Below, piece after piece: positions 21,879 through 32,630 of a stretch of DNA of 64,000 bases; position 1 is the stretch's first letter, and each line of letters begins with the position of its first letter. The stretch lies in contig JAOANU010000008.1 in NCBI GenBank assembly GCA_034387635.1, positions 186,001 through 250,000 on the forward strand. Direction: 5' to 3'. Under the pieces are notes generated by a model. It worked only from the letters and a program-made list of their open reading frames with translations, ran no database searches and was not told the origin of the DNA. A program made the translations under genes and the position numbers. This DNA comes from Rhodosporidiobolus odoratus (Eukaryota; Basidiomycota; Microbotryomycetes; Sporidiobolales; Sporidiobolaceae).

Positions 21879-22105
21879 CAAGCATGCGGTTTTCGTGTGG
21901 TTATTCCCTGGTTTTGGCATGTTGTTGCTTTCCACCGCCCATAATTCCCATTGCTGCCTTTTCGTATCGGTTGTATCGTTATCGTGCTTTCTAGCCTTTT
22001 GTGTGTAGTACTTTCTCTAGCGGTAGCGTTCAAGGGCACAGATACTATTTCTTTGCGTGTCATCCTTTACAACGGTTGTTATGCAAGGGTAACCGAAGAC
22101 GTGCC

Positions 22106-23051
22106 TTAGTAGTCACTGCTCTGACCGCCGTATGAAGAGCTGCGGAAGTAAATCAGAAGTGAGCACGAGGACACAGGAAGGGTGAAAGAAGCTGCTCACT
22201 TGTTGCCCTCCCTGCCGAAAGATTCGTCACCCTGGCCAGCTCCGCACGATGACCCACCAGCGGCCTCGATGTTGCGCTCCCCGCCGAAGCCGGAGGACGA
22301 GTCGCGGTCGCGGTCGTTGCCGCCGAAGGAGGAGGAATCGCCACCCTGACCACGCTCGTAGCTCGAGCCGGAGCCAGAGTTGCCGAAAGACGATCCTCCA
22401 CCGCGACTGACCGAAGAGGCGGAGAAGTTGCCGCCAGACTCGTCAAGGCCGCGGTTCTCGCGGTCGCTCGAGGAAGAAAACCCTCCATCGTGGAGGTTCC
22501 TGTCGCTGTTGCTGCCGTAGGAGGACGAGGAGTTGTCGCCAGCGCCGCCGAAGGAGCTCTGGGTGTTTGGGTTGCGGGACTGGGAGTCGGAGTTGCCTGC
22601 TCCTGAAGATTCGCCGCTGCCGAAGGAGGATTGCTCCTGGTTGCGACCGAAGCACGAGTTGCTCGAGGTGTTGTCGTTTTCTTGGTCGAAGCTGGAACGT
22701 TCGTGGGAGGTTTGACGGTAGTCGTTATCGCCGCTGCTGCGTCTGTATAAGTCGAAAGGGAAAGTCAGCTTGACATTCAGCCTGGGGCGAGAAAGCAAGG
22801 AAAGAAGCGTACCCGAAATCGCCCTCGCTGTTGTTCTGACGAGAGCTGAAGTCGCCTTCGTTGTTGTTCTGGCGAGAGTTGCTTGAGCTACTGTCCTTGT
22901 TGTCACCCTCTGCATCGAAGACACCGGCGCAGGTTCAGTTAAATGCGGTTACAGATAAACGGTTGATGATTACGTACGGGTCAAGTTGCTGATCATGTCT
23001 TTGCCCTGCTTGGAGGAAGCGAAGTCGGAGACGGTGTCGAGGATGCCCATG
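22106..23051 (-). CDS. Asn/Ser/Gly-rich hydrophilic protein (DDR48-like composition)
   Basis: Starts at ATG 23051 with a conserved-looking head, MGILDTVSDFASSKQGKDMI, predicted amphipathic. The rest is extremely hydrophilic and low-complexity: SSSNSRQNNNEGDFSSRQNN, HERSSFDQENDNTSSNSCFG, SSFGGAGDNSSSSYGSNSDR, SSFGGNDRDRDSSSGFGGER. At least three introns are present. The last one splices REGNN to a short terminal exon SSYGGQSSDY before TAA at 22106-22108. Composition resembles yeast Ddr48 and other stress-induced glassy or hydrophilin proteins, though that is composition, not demonstrated homology. It is first of three similar genes on this strand. Confidence 0.7.
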
Positions 23052-23642
23052 GCTTATGTACTGCACGGCGTCGGTAGATGAGGAGAGACCGCTACGAAAG
23101 GGGAGAAGAGGAAGAAAAAGGGCGAAGGGAGGAGGCGGGAAGAAGAGTAGATCATTATGGATGTGTCGCTCACCCGCCCATGGAAGAATGAGGCAGATGC
23201 TGACTTACAGCTGAAGTAGGCTTGACGGTGTGTAAGGGAGAGGGAAAGAAGCCGGAAGCCAGTGAGTCTGGTGACGAACTGGTTGACGTATCGTGGGCAA
23301 GGCGTGGGTACGCAGCTCCGCCCACACGCGTCACATGGACCGGTAGCCAGGAGACAAGCTCCTGAAAAGTCGGCCTGCGAATCATAAGCGGTGCGTGCGG
23401 GAGAGAGACGGATCCGGACTTGAGAAGGTCGACGAGAGGGACGAGGTTTGGGGTCAAGAACTGTGCGCGAGGAGAGGCAGGCCACCACAGCACTGCCATA
23501 GAGCTGTCGCTGAAGTCAGGATGTTTTGAGGTTCAATCGCTGGGACGTGCCAGCAGGATTTGCAAGCCGCCGGCTAAAAATGGAAAAAAAAGGTGACACT
23601 GCCTGTTTACAACTTCCTATGTGTTATGCTGTCAAGGTCGAT
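23052..23642. other. Intergenic region
   Basis: About 590 bases upstream of the gene starting at 23051. Minus-strand frames here are Ser/Arg/Pro-rich and carry no domain. An intron in the 5' UTR is possible. A short A-run (23577-23592) stands out in otherwise GC-rich sequence. Confidence 0.45.
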
Positions 23643-24276
23643 CTACGGGTACATCTTACGCTCTTGTCCCTCGAGGGAATTGTTGGGCTGAGCGGCTTCC
23701 GCTGCGGTAGGAGCGTATTCCGGGCTGCCGAAGGAAAGAAAGTCAGTGAAGGCAAGGACACGCATGCAGCCTCCTCGAGAGCTTCTCCGCCACATTGAGT
23801 ATTGGGCAGGAAGATGCAGACGTTGGGACGCAGTTGGTGCGAAGTCACACAGAGATTGCGGAAAGAACTAGGCGGGAAACAGGGAGGAAAGAGTGCGCGC
23901 CCGCGATTCGTACCGCACCTAATGTGCCATATGGAGGAGAGAAGCGACGGGAAGAGAGCGACATACGTGCCGGTAGATCCTCCCTTCTCTCCCCGCGAGT
24001 AAGAATCGTCATTCAGCCTGCCCGCACCACCAAACTCCGTCTGCCCGTCGCCGTACGCCGACCCACCGCCGCTTGCGACAAAGTCCTTGCCGCGCTCTCC
24101 TCCGCCGTACGAAGAGTCTTCCTCGCGGCGGTTAGAGGCGGACATGCCTTGTCCGTCGAAGGAGAGGTCCTTGGGGTTGGCGTCGGGGGCGCTGTGGGAA
24201 AGGCGCATCAGAGAGCATGGGTGGGCAGAGCTTGGCTAATAAGTACGGACCTGGTTCGGGGTTGCTCTGAGGTCAT
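23643..24276 (-). CDS. Small Gly/Ser-rich hydrophilic protein
   Basis: The first exon starts at ATG 24276 (MTSEQPRT). Splicing to the next exon gives SAPDANPKDLSFDGQGMSAS, then NRREEDSSYGGGERGKDFVA, SGGGSAYGDGQTEFGGAGRL and NDDSYSRGEKGGSTGT. A long intron of about 245 nt is removed next, and the last exon reads PEYAPTAAEAAQPNNSLEGQ, ending in ERKMYP before TAG at 23643-23645. Total length is about 110 residues: no hydrophobic core, no cysteine, many charged and Gly residues. It has the character of a stress-tolerance hydrophilin, like its two neighbours. The long intron could hide another short exon. Confidence 0.62.
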
Positions 24277-24998
24277 TGTCGCCTATGTTGGGTTGTTGGT
24301 TTCGATGACGTTGGGAACTTTGAAACGGCGATAAGGTCAACGCGAGTGTGATGTACGCGGGTACACAGGGCACCGTACAAGAGCTGGACTGGTCAGTTGC
24401 TACTGTCTAGTTTCTCGGTTGGCCGGGTGCGTGAGGGTGAAGAGAGAAAGGGGACGAAGTTGAGGGTGGGGCAAGTATCACCATTCTCTGGTATTTCTCG
24501 AGGCCGGGCCAGCCCAAGCGACAGGAATGTACGAGAGGAGAGATGCCACTTTCAGGACGCATGAAAAGGAAGCGAAGCCGCAATGCGAGTAGCGACAGCC
24601 GAAGAGAATTGCGAAAACCTGGCTCGAGTAACAATTCTTGCTTTGACTTTGACGCTAAAAGCAGGCGAGACAACGGCGGCAAAGCCAAAGCGCGGGCAGG
24701 GGCAGGTAGAGTCCGTGCGAAGGCCTACAAGCTTGCGGATGTACTGAGCTGAGTGCATGTGAGTAGCTTCGGCTGTCTCTGCTTTATACCGTGGAGAAGA
24801 CCCTTTGTGTATAACAGTCAGCTGAGACGCCCGTTCCGCGAGCGTTGCAAGACTCGAGGTACCCACAGAAGAGCAACTTGCGAAGGTCCAGGAGCCCAGA
24901 ATCGCATGACACACCGTCCGGCGACAAGCGAGGCGCCGAGTGCGTGTCGGCCAAGATGATTATTTACAGGCTGTACAGGGTGATATCGCAATGAACCT
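24277..24998. other. Intergenic region
   Basis: About 720 bases between two leftward genes. A plus-strand frame at 24543-24752 is basic (RMKRKRSRNASSDSRRELRK) and has no recognised domain. I treat it as chance. The stretch should contain the promoter for the 24276 gene and the 3' UTR of the 24999 gene's neighbour. Confidence 0.45.
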
Positions 24999-25635
24999 TT
25001 AGGAGCGACCCGGCATTTCGCCAGCACCTAGGTTGGGGATGTCTTCGTTAGCACCGCCGAAGAACGAGCCAGTGTTGTCGCGACCCGAAGCACTGTAGGC
25101 GCTGTTGGGAGGAGTGAGAGAAGAAAGGAGATCAGTACGAGGACTCGTCCGGACGCGAGGCCCTAGCGAGTCATGGGGAAAAAAACGAAGAAAAGACAAG
25201 CGAGTATTTGCTCGATAGGGGGCTGCGCCCGGCACGAAAGAGGAGGGTAGCGTGATGGAAAGAGATATACACAGCTCCCGAGCCAGTCTCGCCAGCATTT
25301 CCAGGTCCGCTCTCCCTCTCGATGTCGCCGGAGAAGGTAGCGTCGCCTCGGTCAGTTCCGAGCTGGTTCACGCTCAGCGATTCGGCAGCATCGGGCGCGC
25401 TGGTTGAAACGGCGGTGGAAGCAGGCGTAGATGAAGAGGAGGAGTCGTTGCCTGAGGAAACAAAGCACAAGTCAGCCAGGGAAGCGAGGGTCAGAAAAGT
25501 AAAATGGGCTGACTGAGGTAAGATCCGACAGTCGACTTGGCCTGATCGACGAGCTGGTGCGGGTAAAGGATAACGGGTCAGTAGACGGCGGCTGTATCAT
25601 GCAGACTGGGGACTGACATTGTTGATGCTCTGCAT
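24999..25635 (-). CDS. Small Ser/Asp/Gly-rich hydrophilic protein
   Basis: Starts at ATG 25635 with a tiny exon MQSINN, spliced to LVDQAKSTVGSYLS, then to GNDSSSSSTPASTAVSTSAP, DAAESLSVNQLGTDRGDATF and SGDIERESGPGNAGETGSGA. After a further intron the terminal exon is YSASGRDNTGSFFGGANEDI, ending PNLGAGEMPGRS and TAA at 24999-25001. The N-terminal amphipathic helix followed by a disordered tail is the same plan as the gene at 22106-23051 (there ILDTVSDFASSKQ). This supports a shared origin or shared function. No catalytic motif is present. Confidence 0.66.
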
Positions 25636-25997
25636 TTTGGGTTTAGGTTGAAGTGGGGGAAGTGAGCGGGAAGCTGTAGGAGGCTGAAAGGTCAGTACAC
25701 GCAGGTCGGGAGTAGCAGACGTGTGTACGTACGACTGGCCTGGCTGTGTATCTGTCAAGAGGCGTAGCAGGCGTAGAAGAAGAGAGGAAGACACGCCTCG
25801 CTCATTTTGATGTCACTGTCCGCACGCAGGCGATCGCATTCTCGCAACTCGCCCACGCTGGTAATCATCACTTACACGCCAAGACCAGTCCGAGCTGCGA
25901 AAGGAATTCCGGTACACCAAATCACGAACGCCTCACCGACGACGACAACTCCCCTCCTCCAGAAAACTCCTGGCCTACAAGCTCTCGACTGACCGTC
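25636..25997. other. Divergent intergenic region
   Basis: About 360 bases between the leftward hydrophilic-protein gene and the rightward Vma12-type gene. In-frame upstream codons exist before 25998 on the plus strand, but the family start (MVLLxLT) is at 25998. No specific site is recognised. Confidence 0.45.
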
Positions 25998-26997
25998 ATG
26001 GTGCTGCTCCTGCTTACGTCCGCCCTTCAAGGTCGACTGGACTCACTCGCGTTGCCGCTCGAGCTGCGCCAGCTTGTCACTGCACACCTCATCGACACTC
26101 CGCTAAACAAGGTGGTCGGCACAGAAGAGGGGGACACCGAAAGGGTGCTAGGGCTGGCGACGGCATCTGAATGGTCAGGAACCGAGCGACAGGCGGAGCA
26201 TACGATTCCGCATGAGGTATTGCTCACGGTTTCGAGGTGGGCGAGAGGCCAGGACGGGTTAGAAGACCCAGGTACGCTTGGCCTCCAGCACCTCGTGGTG
26301 TGGTACTGACACGTCTGCCTGCAGACCAATACCGCCTGTCATCCCTGTTACGCTTGACGAACGTGCATGCGCCCGCTTTGCAACCTCGAGAAAAGGTAAC
26401 GTTCCCTCTCCGCCTCGTTCACGAGATTACATGTCACCAGACCACTTTACTGACATGTCTCTCGCATAGCAGTCGTCTGAGCTCCTGGCCATCCTCTCTG
26501 CCATTCAGCTCGACCAAGACCGACAATCCTACGCTGCCCTCACCTCGCTGTCCGCACCTCCTCACCCATCTCTAGTTCCGCTCAACGACCTGTACGACCC
26601 TGCTCGATACGGTGGTCAGCCCAAGACTGTCGCGGAAGAATGGAAGGAGATCAGGAGGGAGGTTGGCGCAATCTTGAACGTCGGTGCGAGCATGCTTGCA
26701 GTAGGCACGGCGGTTTGGTGGGTGGGCGGAGGGCGGAGCTATGCTGCTGTGAGCTTCACTTTCCACTGTACAAATGTGGGTCTTCGTGCTCACGAGGTGC
26801 CGCACTCGCAGCGTCTCTGCCTTGCCATGCTCGGGGCTGTCTCGATTGCCGCCATCGAAGCATTCCTCTACTACCGCTTCTTCACCCGCGACCAGCGCGA
26901 AGCCGCTGAAGCTTCGAAGCGAGCTGCTCGGACCAAGACGCCGAAGCGGACTTCGCCCATGGCGTTGACGGTTGACGAAGAGGCCAAGGCGGAATAA
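25998..26997 (+). CDS. VMA12: V-ATPase assembly factor, Vma12/TMEM199 family
   Basis: ER membrane factor that helps assemble the V0 sector of the vacuolar proton pump. The start at 25998 gives MVLLLLTSALQGRLDSLALP, the usual N-terminus of fungal homologues. Spliced exons give YRLSSLLRLTNVHAPAL and SSELLAILSAIQLDQDRQSY. The diagnostic block follows: EEWKEIRREVGAILNVGASM, first membrane helix LAVGTAVWWVGGG, then, across a phase-0 intron, a second helix LAMLGAVSIAAIEAFLYYRF. The tail is basic (KRAARTKTPKRTSP) and cytosolic. The stop ends at 26997. Length of about 260 residues fits the family. No defect is visible. Confidence 0.87.
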
Positions 26998-27393
26998 ACA
27001 CCTCTCTTTCCTCCTGCCATCAGGCCGCAGGCCTAGATGTGCGCCGCACCAAGCAGGCCATTTCTGCCTGCATTCACCCAGCTACGCATCCCAGCAGTCG
27101 CCCGTGGGCACGTCGACGGAGCCGTTGCTTTGCGTTGCGGGTATCCATCGCGAACGTCATGGTAGTTCTACATGAACCCTCGTAGGCAGCCGCAGACCGG
27201 GACGGTAGACCTGCTATCGTCTGTGCGAGCGTTGGACAGTGACACATGAGATTGCGCTGGCCAGGATGAGACACGTCGAGACGCGCACGAGCGGAGGTGC
27301 CGCGGAGGCGGAGTCGGCACCGGCCTTCGCCCGCGATGCCTGGACAACGATAAAGTCGCGGGAGCCTCCCTCAACGCCTTCCTTTCGCCTTCC
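26998..27393. other. Intergenic region
   Basis: About 400 bases between two rightward genes. Minus-strand frames crossing this interval mirror the coding sequence of the next gene and have no independent support. Nothing else is seen. Confidence 0.5.
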
Positions 27394-28251
27394 ATGTTCG
27401 CTTCTGCTATCCGACACTCCGCCATGGCTACCATCCGTGAACAGCAACGCGCCACCATGAACGCCTTCATCAAGGACCTCCGGGCGTTTGATATCGAACA
27501 CCTCGTTTCCCTCTTCTCCGACTCTCCCGACTTCAAGCACCACACTCGCCCCGCTTCCCTTCACGGTCACCTGAACGGATTCACCAAGCTCGGCGCAGAG
27601 GGTTTGGCTTCCAAGGTGTATGTCGGTTCCTTCTTTCGGCTCCCCGCTCCGCAACCTCCGGCTTCTCCTTCGACCGCTCTGTTCAGTTTATTCTCTGCCT
27701 GCAAAGCCCTCTTTGGACCCGTGCTCATCTGGGACTTCCTCCTCGCAGACAAGCACCTTACATCCTCAGGGCTTATCAGTCCGGCCTTGTCAAGTCTGTC
27801 AACGTACGCTTTTATCCCTTCCAGTGCCGTCGGGATAAGTCGGCTGAGCGCCCTATCCGCTCTGCAGATTGCCGACCCGATCGACGTCGTCCAAGACGAG
27901 GACAAGATTGTTTTCCACTCCTACGCCGACGTACGCTCCATCCCCTCCTTCTTCTCGCTATTTCCCCTCTTGACTGACTTTGCCAATCTACTTGCAGGGC
28001 GAAGCCATCGACGGTCAACCGTACCGCAACGAGTACATGTTCAAGATGAACTTTGAACCGGGAACGACCAAGATTATCGACATGGTCGAGTTCATGGATT
28101 CGGGTGCGCCTTCTTCCTCCTTTCCCCCCCGTTACCTCGTTGCTTCGTCAGGACTTCAGGCTGACTGGTACACCGTTCCTGCTTCGTAGCGTACGTCAAC
28201 GCCACGGCTCAACGCGTTGGGTTTGGCGGCAGCCGCAAGAAGTCGACTTGA
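27394..28251 (+). CDS. NTF2/SnoaL-like fold protein
   Basis: Starts at ATG 27394 (MFASAIRHSAMATIREQ) or the in-frame ATG at 27424. Exon 1 reads ATMNAFIKDLRAFDIEHLVS, then LFSDSPDFKHHTRPASL. After an intron a short exon AYQSGLVKSVN follows, then IADPIDVVQDEDKIVFHSYA and DGEAIDGQPYRNEYMFKMNF, then GTTKIIDMVEFMDS. A last exon reads YVNATAQRVGFGGSRKKST, with the stop at 28249-28251. The helix-then-curved-sheet pattern with a central RNEY(M/V)F strand is that of small NTF2-like (SnoaL/ketosteroid-isomerase-like) proteins, which bind small hydrophobic ligands or act as enzymes. The exact role is unknown. Confidence 0.76.
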
Positions 28252-28620
28252 GGAAAAGTCGAGGATACTCGGCAGTTTGGCCATTTCAGTTTTCCTTTTG
28301 TTCCTGTCCTATCTCTGATTTTGTGGGATTCAGTACCAAATGCAAAGGCTTCATTACCGGTTTTCGCGGCGTGCGGGCGCGTGCAGAGGAAGCGGCCGTT
28401 CTTCGTGCTAGTTCCCAGTTGTTATTGGCGCCAAAGAAAGCGTATTGAGCCGAACGCTCGTGCCGCAAGGCTGGGAGCCGCGAGCCTCTCGCCGGACTGT
28501 CGCCGCGGCAGCGGATCGAGAGTATGCGCTGTTATTACAACAAGACGAAAGCGAACCAAGAAGCCCTGCGCGACAGGCTGAAGGAGCAGAGAAGTGAACG
28601 GGGACCGAGGCTGTTGGACA
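28252..28620. other. Convergent intergenic region
   Basis: About 370 bases between the NTF2-like gene and the leftward RPB4 gene. Both genes end here. No coding frame has a recognisable motif. Confidence 0.5.
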
Positions 28621-29383
28621 TCAGCCCTGATGCTTGCGGTGAGTCGACAGGTTGTCGAGGTGGGTTTGTAGAGGTTCGTCCTCCATTTTCAGGCTAAAAG
28701 CGGGGTAAGTAGCCGGTTAGTCGATGCGCGAACTGAGCAACAGAGGCGGCGAGCGCACCTAGGGATGAGCGCCTTGGCTTCTTCCGACTCCATTGGGCAT
28801 AGGTTCATCAGCTGTACCGTTTCGTAGACATGGAAGTCGGGCATTGACCTGTGGGACGAAAGACGGTCAATCTCGAATCGGCACAGACGGAGAACCAGGT
28901 AAGGTAGACGCACTCTCGAACATTGGCGACTACGTGTTGCTCGTGGAACCGCGCGAACGTTTCGACGTATTCTCGGGTCTTGTTGAAGATTCTGTGGTGC
29001 AAAGAAGGAAGAAAAAGGAGGGTTAGCCTGTGGCCGCGACTTGAAGACTCCGCAGCTGCAGGCCCAAGCCTAAACACGATGTAGAGGGTAGTAGAGAGCA
29101 CGCACGCATTGTCGGGAACGCGAAGGGGATCGTTGGCGGCAATGTTGTCAATGAGCAGCTTGACCTCCGAGATACTCAACATGTTCCCCTGGGTGTCCTC
29201 ATCCTGGAAGTCTGCAAGGCGTCAAGTAATGGTCAGGGACGCCTGCAGCCTAGCCCGCTGGGTTCCGCCGACTCTCTAGATTGAGACAGTTGAAGGTAGG
29301 AGGAAAGTGGACAGACTTGGGCCGAACTTGAGTTGCGCTGCATCTTCATCATCTCCCTTGTTCTTGTCTGTTACCCTTGACAT
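28621..29383 (-). CDS. RPB4: RNA polymerase II subunit Rpb4
   Basis: Subunit of the Rpb4/Rpb7 stalk, which acts in transcription initiation, mRNA export and decay. ATG 29383 gives MSRVTDKNKGDDEDAAQLKF. After an intron comes DFQDEDTQGNMLSISEVKLL, then IDNIAANDPLRVPDN. The next exons give IFNKTREYVETFARF and MPDFHVYETVQLMNLCPMES, and EEAKALIPSL closes the HRDC-like helical bundle. The terminal exon is KMEDEPLQTHLDNLSTHRKH followed by QG and TGA at 28621-28623. The order (ISEV...IFNKT.EYV...LMNLCPxxxEEAxALIPSL) is diagnostic of Rpb4. Length of about 155 residues fits fungal homologues, and introns are short and several. Confidence 0.88.
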
Positions 29384-30049
29384 GCTAAGCGGCCGGGCGA
29401 GTCGAGGTGAGCGGTGAACGACGAGGTAACTCAAACTGATGAAACTCGACTCGATATCCCTGCTCTTACCTCCGCCTGCTGGACCACAAGCTATCACCGA
29501 TATGTAATTAAACTGGACAGACCACGGTCCCGCGCGCCGCCATCGGTCCATGCCGTCCTTGCGCCTTCCTCCTGGCGATGTTCGCAGTGTCTGTCGAGAA
29601 ATCGCAATGAAGCCACACACGCTGTAATCCACGTTGTGGCTCGACGTTGCCGCCGATACCAGCGACATACTGCTAAGTCTTCGCTCCTAGGCTTTTCGGC
29701 AGCGGCTCCCCGAACAAACCTCCTGACTCGTCTTCGTCCACGAGGTCACCGCAAAGAACCGTCGCAATCAAGCAAAGCACGAAGTGTATGGTACTGCTGC
29801 TTTACACCAACATAGGATAGCGAAACCGCTCTAGACGAGGGGGACCAAGTGGAAAAGTACAAGTACAGAGGCTTCCAACTCGGGAGGCGAGTTCCGGAGT
29901 ATGCACAGGACGACAGCGGGATAGACTGCTTGTCCGATATTGGGGATGTCGTCAGAGAAACCGAGGGGATCAATGCACAAGCGTAGGGGATCGGCGAAGG
30001 GACGTGGCTGCACGATGACGGGGGAAGAAGGACGAGCTGATAAGTGAGT
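29384..30049. other. Intergenic region between RPB4 and MFS gene
   Basis: About 670 bases upstream of RPB4 and downstream of the leftward MFS gene. A plus-strand frame (29414-29815) has random-looking composition with many Arg, Cys and Trp and no motif. It overlaps the probable RPB4 promoter. No gene is called. Confidence 0.45.
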
Positions 30050-32026
30050 CTAATGATGCAGTTTGGCCGAGCGGAACCCGACAATGAGAGCGAAGTCGTC
30101 TGCAAAGAGGAGATTATCAGTGCCGAGAAAGACGTAAGTGACGGTTTAAAAGGGAAAAAATGTACATCCTAGCTTGATCGCACCCCCGATAACAAAGGAG
30201 AAACGAAGAAGACCGTCCGCGATGAGGCGACCCGTGACGAACGGGCCTGGCGCAGATGCAAGAGTCCTGCAGACATCGACAACTGTACCCGGGGATGAGT
30301 TCAATATCGTCAGGACGGGAAGGGAAAGAGACTATCCGAGAAAGAGAAGGGAACGCACTGCCAAGAAGACGAGTACGCGAAGCTACGGGTACCATCGCGG
30401 CCAGGAGTGCAGAACGGATGGACGAGTCGACGGAGGAGAGCATAGTGCGGGCGATGTAGAGGGTGAAGACCGCAGGAAGAGAAGGCGCGAAGCCCATACC
30501 GATGGTGATTAATTGGGCGGGAATGTGAGTAATCACCATGGACGTGACGAGTCCCGAACGCTTGACGAGCACACCGGCGAGAAGGCTTGTAACAACGGCG
30601 CCGAGGGCGGAAGAGGCGAGGACGGTCGTGATCGCTTTTAACGAGGCGGAGTAAGCCGTATGGAAGAAGAATGAGACGTAGGCGGCGGGAGACAGGGAAG
30701 AGGCGAACGAGTCGACGCTGAAGAGGATGACCACGAAAAGCAAACGTAGAAGAGGAAGAGAGGCTGACTGCTCTTCCGCCTCGACGGTGGGAAGCGAGAT
30801 CTGCGGGACGGGCTGTTGAAGGTGAGGAGTCGAGCTGACAGTACGGTCGAAAAGAGGGCGATCGAGCTGGGGGTGGCTTAGAAGAGGCTGTCTTTCGCAG
30901 TCGGAGTCTTCATCGCCGAGCAGGGGCGTATTCGGCTCGACCGCCTCGTCAAGGGGCAGACCGAAGGGCGGGTGGTCGACTTCGCAGAACGGGGTCATGG
31001 CGAGTGTGAGGGCGACCTTGATCACGGCGACGATACCGTAACAGAGGAAGACGAGTCGATATGCGCCAGGTACAGACGTCCCGCCGTCTTGCGTCGCCGA
31101 TACCAGTTGACCACCGAAGATGGACCCCAGAGCGAGACCGACATAGCCTAGTACTTGGTACCACATGACAATCTGCGGCAGTGCGCGACATGTACATCAT
31201 GAGACGCTGTACTGAGGGTTGTAGGGAAGGAAATACTCACGAAGATGCGATCTTCAGGGTGAATGAGCTGGCTGAGAATCGAGTTCTCGACAGCATTGAA
31301 GGGCCCTACTTCGTTGCCGGACGCTGCGTGCGAGGAAGCGAGAGTCGGCGGCTCGTTTGGCGTAGCGCCGGCTTGGCACGATGGGAATTGGGGAAAGGAG
31401 AAGCGGGGAGAAAGGAGCAAGATTCTGAAGGTGGGGAAGCGATGGAAAGCAGAGGACTCACGAGAGATGACTCCGAAGGTGGCGGCGAGTAGGAGCGGAA
31501 TATATTGCCTCGAAGCAAAAAAGACCGCCTGTGAAAGAGGATAAAAAGTGGTCAGACCGGTTGAAAGGCTTCTTCCCCTCCTGCCGCGCCGACCACCCCT
31601 CAGCCACTCCAGCACTCACTTCCAGATATAGAGAGAAGTCGGAAAGGGCAAAACATACACCCGAAACCGCCATCGCAGCCGATCCAGCCGCAAGAACCTT
31701 TCTCCGCCCAATCCGGTCCGCTACCCAGCTCACCACCAGCGACAATACGACATCGCCGACGAGGGTCAAAGATAGGAAGAGGCCGACTTTCTTATCGCTG
31801 AACCCGAGTGATGACGAGAGGAAGAGCACGAGAATCGGGGCTATCGAGCCGAATCTGCGTGAGAAGCCAGGTTAGCTGACATCCGCGCGCACAGAGAGGG
31901 AGAGGAATGGACGTACGCCAGCATCCGCACAAAGCGACTGAGAATGAGCAGGTAGACATCTCGAGGAGAATGCGAAAGGCGGATGTGGTCGACGCCCAGT
32001 TCGCGACGAAGCTTGTTGAGGAACAT
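30050..32026 (-). CDS. Major facilitator superfamily transporter (copy 1 of a tandem pair)
   Basis: Leftward, multi-exon, 12-helix type. The start at 32026 (MFLNKLRRELGVDHIRLSHS) is preceded by an in-frame ATG at 32056. TM1-3 include FVRMLAY, ILVLFLSSSLGFSDKKVGLF and VVLSLVVSWVADRIGRRKVL, the last holding the MFS motif A (DRxGRRK). Then come ASGNEVGPFNAVENSILSQL and MWYQVLGYVGLALGSIFGG, a long acidic central loop (DEAVEPNTPLLGDEDSD), and the second half: VVILFSVDSFASSLSPAAYV, SGLVTSMVITHIPAQLITIG, RTMLSSVDSSIRSALLAAMV, SRTRLLG. The last exons read VDVCRTLASAPGPFVTGRLI and FALIVGFRSAKLHH, with TAG at 30050-30052. Substrate is unknown. It aligns block by block with the next gene, so the two are duplicates. 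Confidence 0.88.
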
Positions 32027-32630
32027 GGCGAAGCGAGAAGTCGGGGGTCCGCGCACGAATCGGAACTATAGCAGACGTTATTGCGAAGGAGACTCTGCTC
32101 GTGCCAGCACGAGACGGCGGGGCTGTTCAAGAGGGGGTCGGAAGCAAGGTTGAAGCGAAAAGCGCCAAGCTCAGCGGGCTGTGTGGCTAGGATTCCCTTC
32201 TGATGTCCCGTTGCAGGAGAGGGGGCCAAAGAAGGGCGGGTTCGCAGGCTAGGAGATTGACTCGGGGAGAAAGTCGAAGAGGAGTCGTGGACGAGCCAGA
32301 ATAGTATCCGCAACTCTCCCAGATCCTACTTGTTTGCTGTCACGCTTAGAGCACATGTCACTGTTGTCAGCTGTGATCTGTGCGGTAGTGATGCTCGGGC
32401 GTGAGCTCCAGTATGCCTGAACTTCGACCTTCTCAACTCTGCCTCAACTCCGCCCTTCAGCCGCTCATCGACCTCCGTACAACGGGGCAAGGCGGTGCGC
32501 CGCGTGCATCGGAACTCGCTCCGTCGGTCCGGCGTAGAGAAGGCGAGGAGATGGTGCAGAGTGCATTGAGGAAAGAGGAGATGTTGCAGAGTGCGTTGGG
32601 GAAAGGGTGAACGTCTTCCTGCCGCTATTC
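32027..32630. other. Interval between the tandem MFS genes
   Basis: About 600 bases containing the promoter of MFS copy 1 and the 3' end of copy 2. It also has a 30-bp tandem repeat (two imperfect copies, 32545-32574 and 32575-32604). The repeat sits in a short plus-strand frame where it would encode EEMVQSALRK / EEMLQSALGK. The frame is about 66 codons from ATG 32413 and I do not call it a gene. Confidence 0.45.
32545..32604. repeat. 30-bp tandem repeat, two imperfect copies
   Basis: Two adjacent 30-base units differ at a few positions (atggtgcag/atgttgcag, gcattgagg/gcgttgggg). The unit length is a multiple of three. It lies just outside the 3' end of MFS copy 2. Confidence 0.75.

Noticed and set aside
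23054..23488. Minus-strand frame of 144 codons upstream of the 22106-23051 gene
   Set aside because: Low-complexity Ser/Arg/Pro/Phe composition, located in the expected promoter and 5' UTR, with no recognisable motif.
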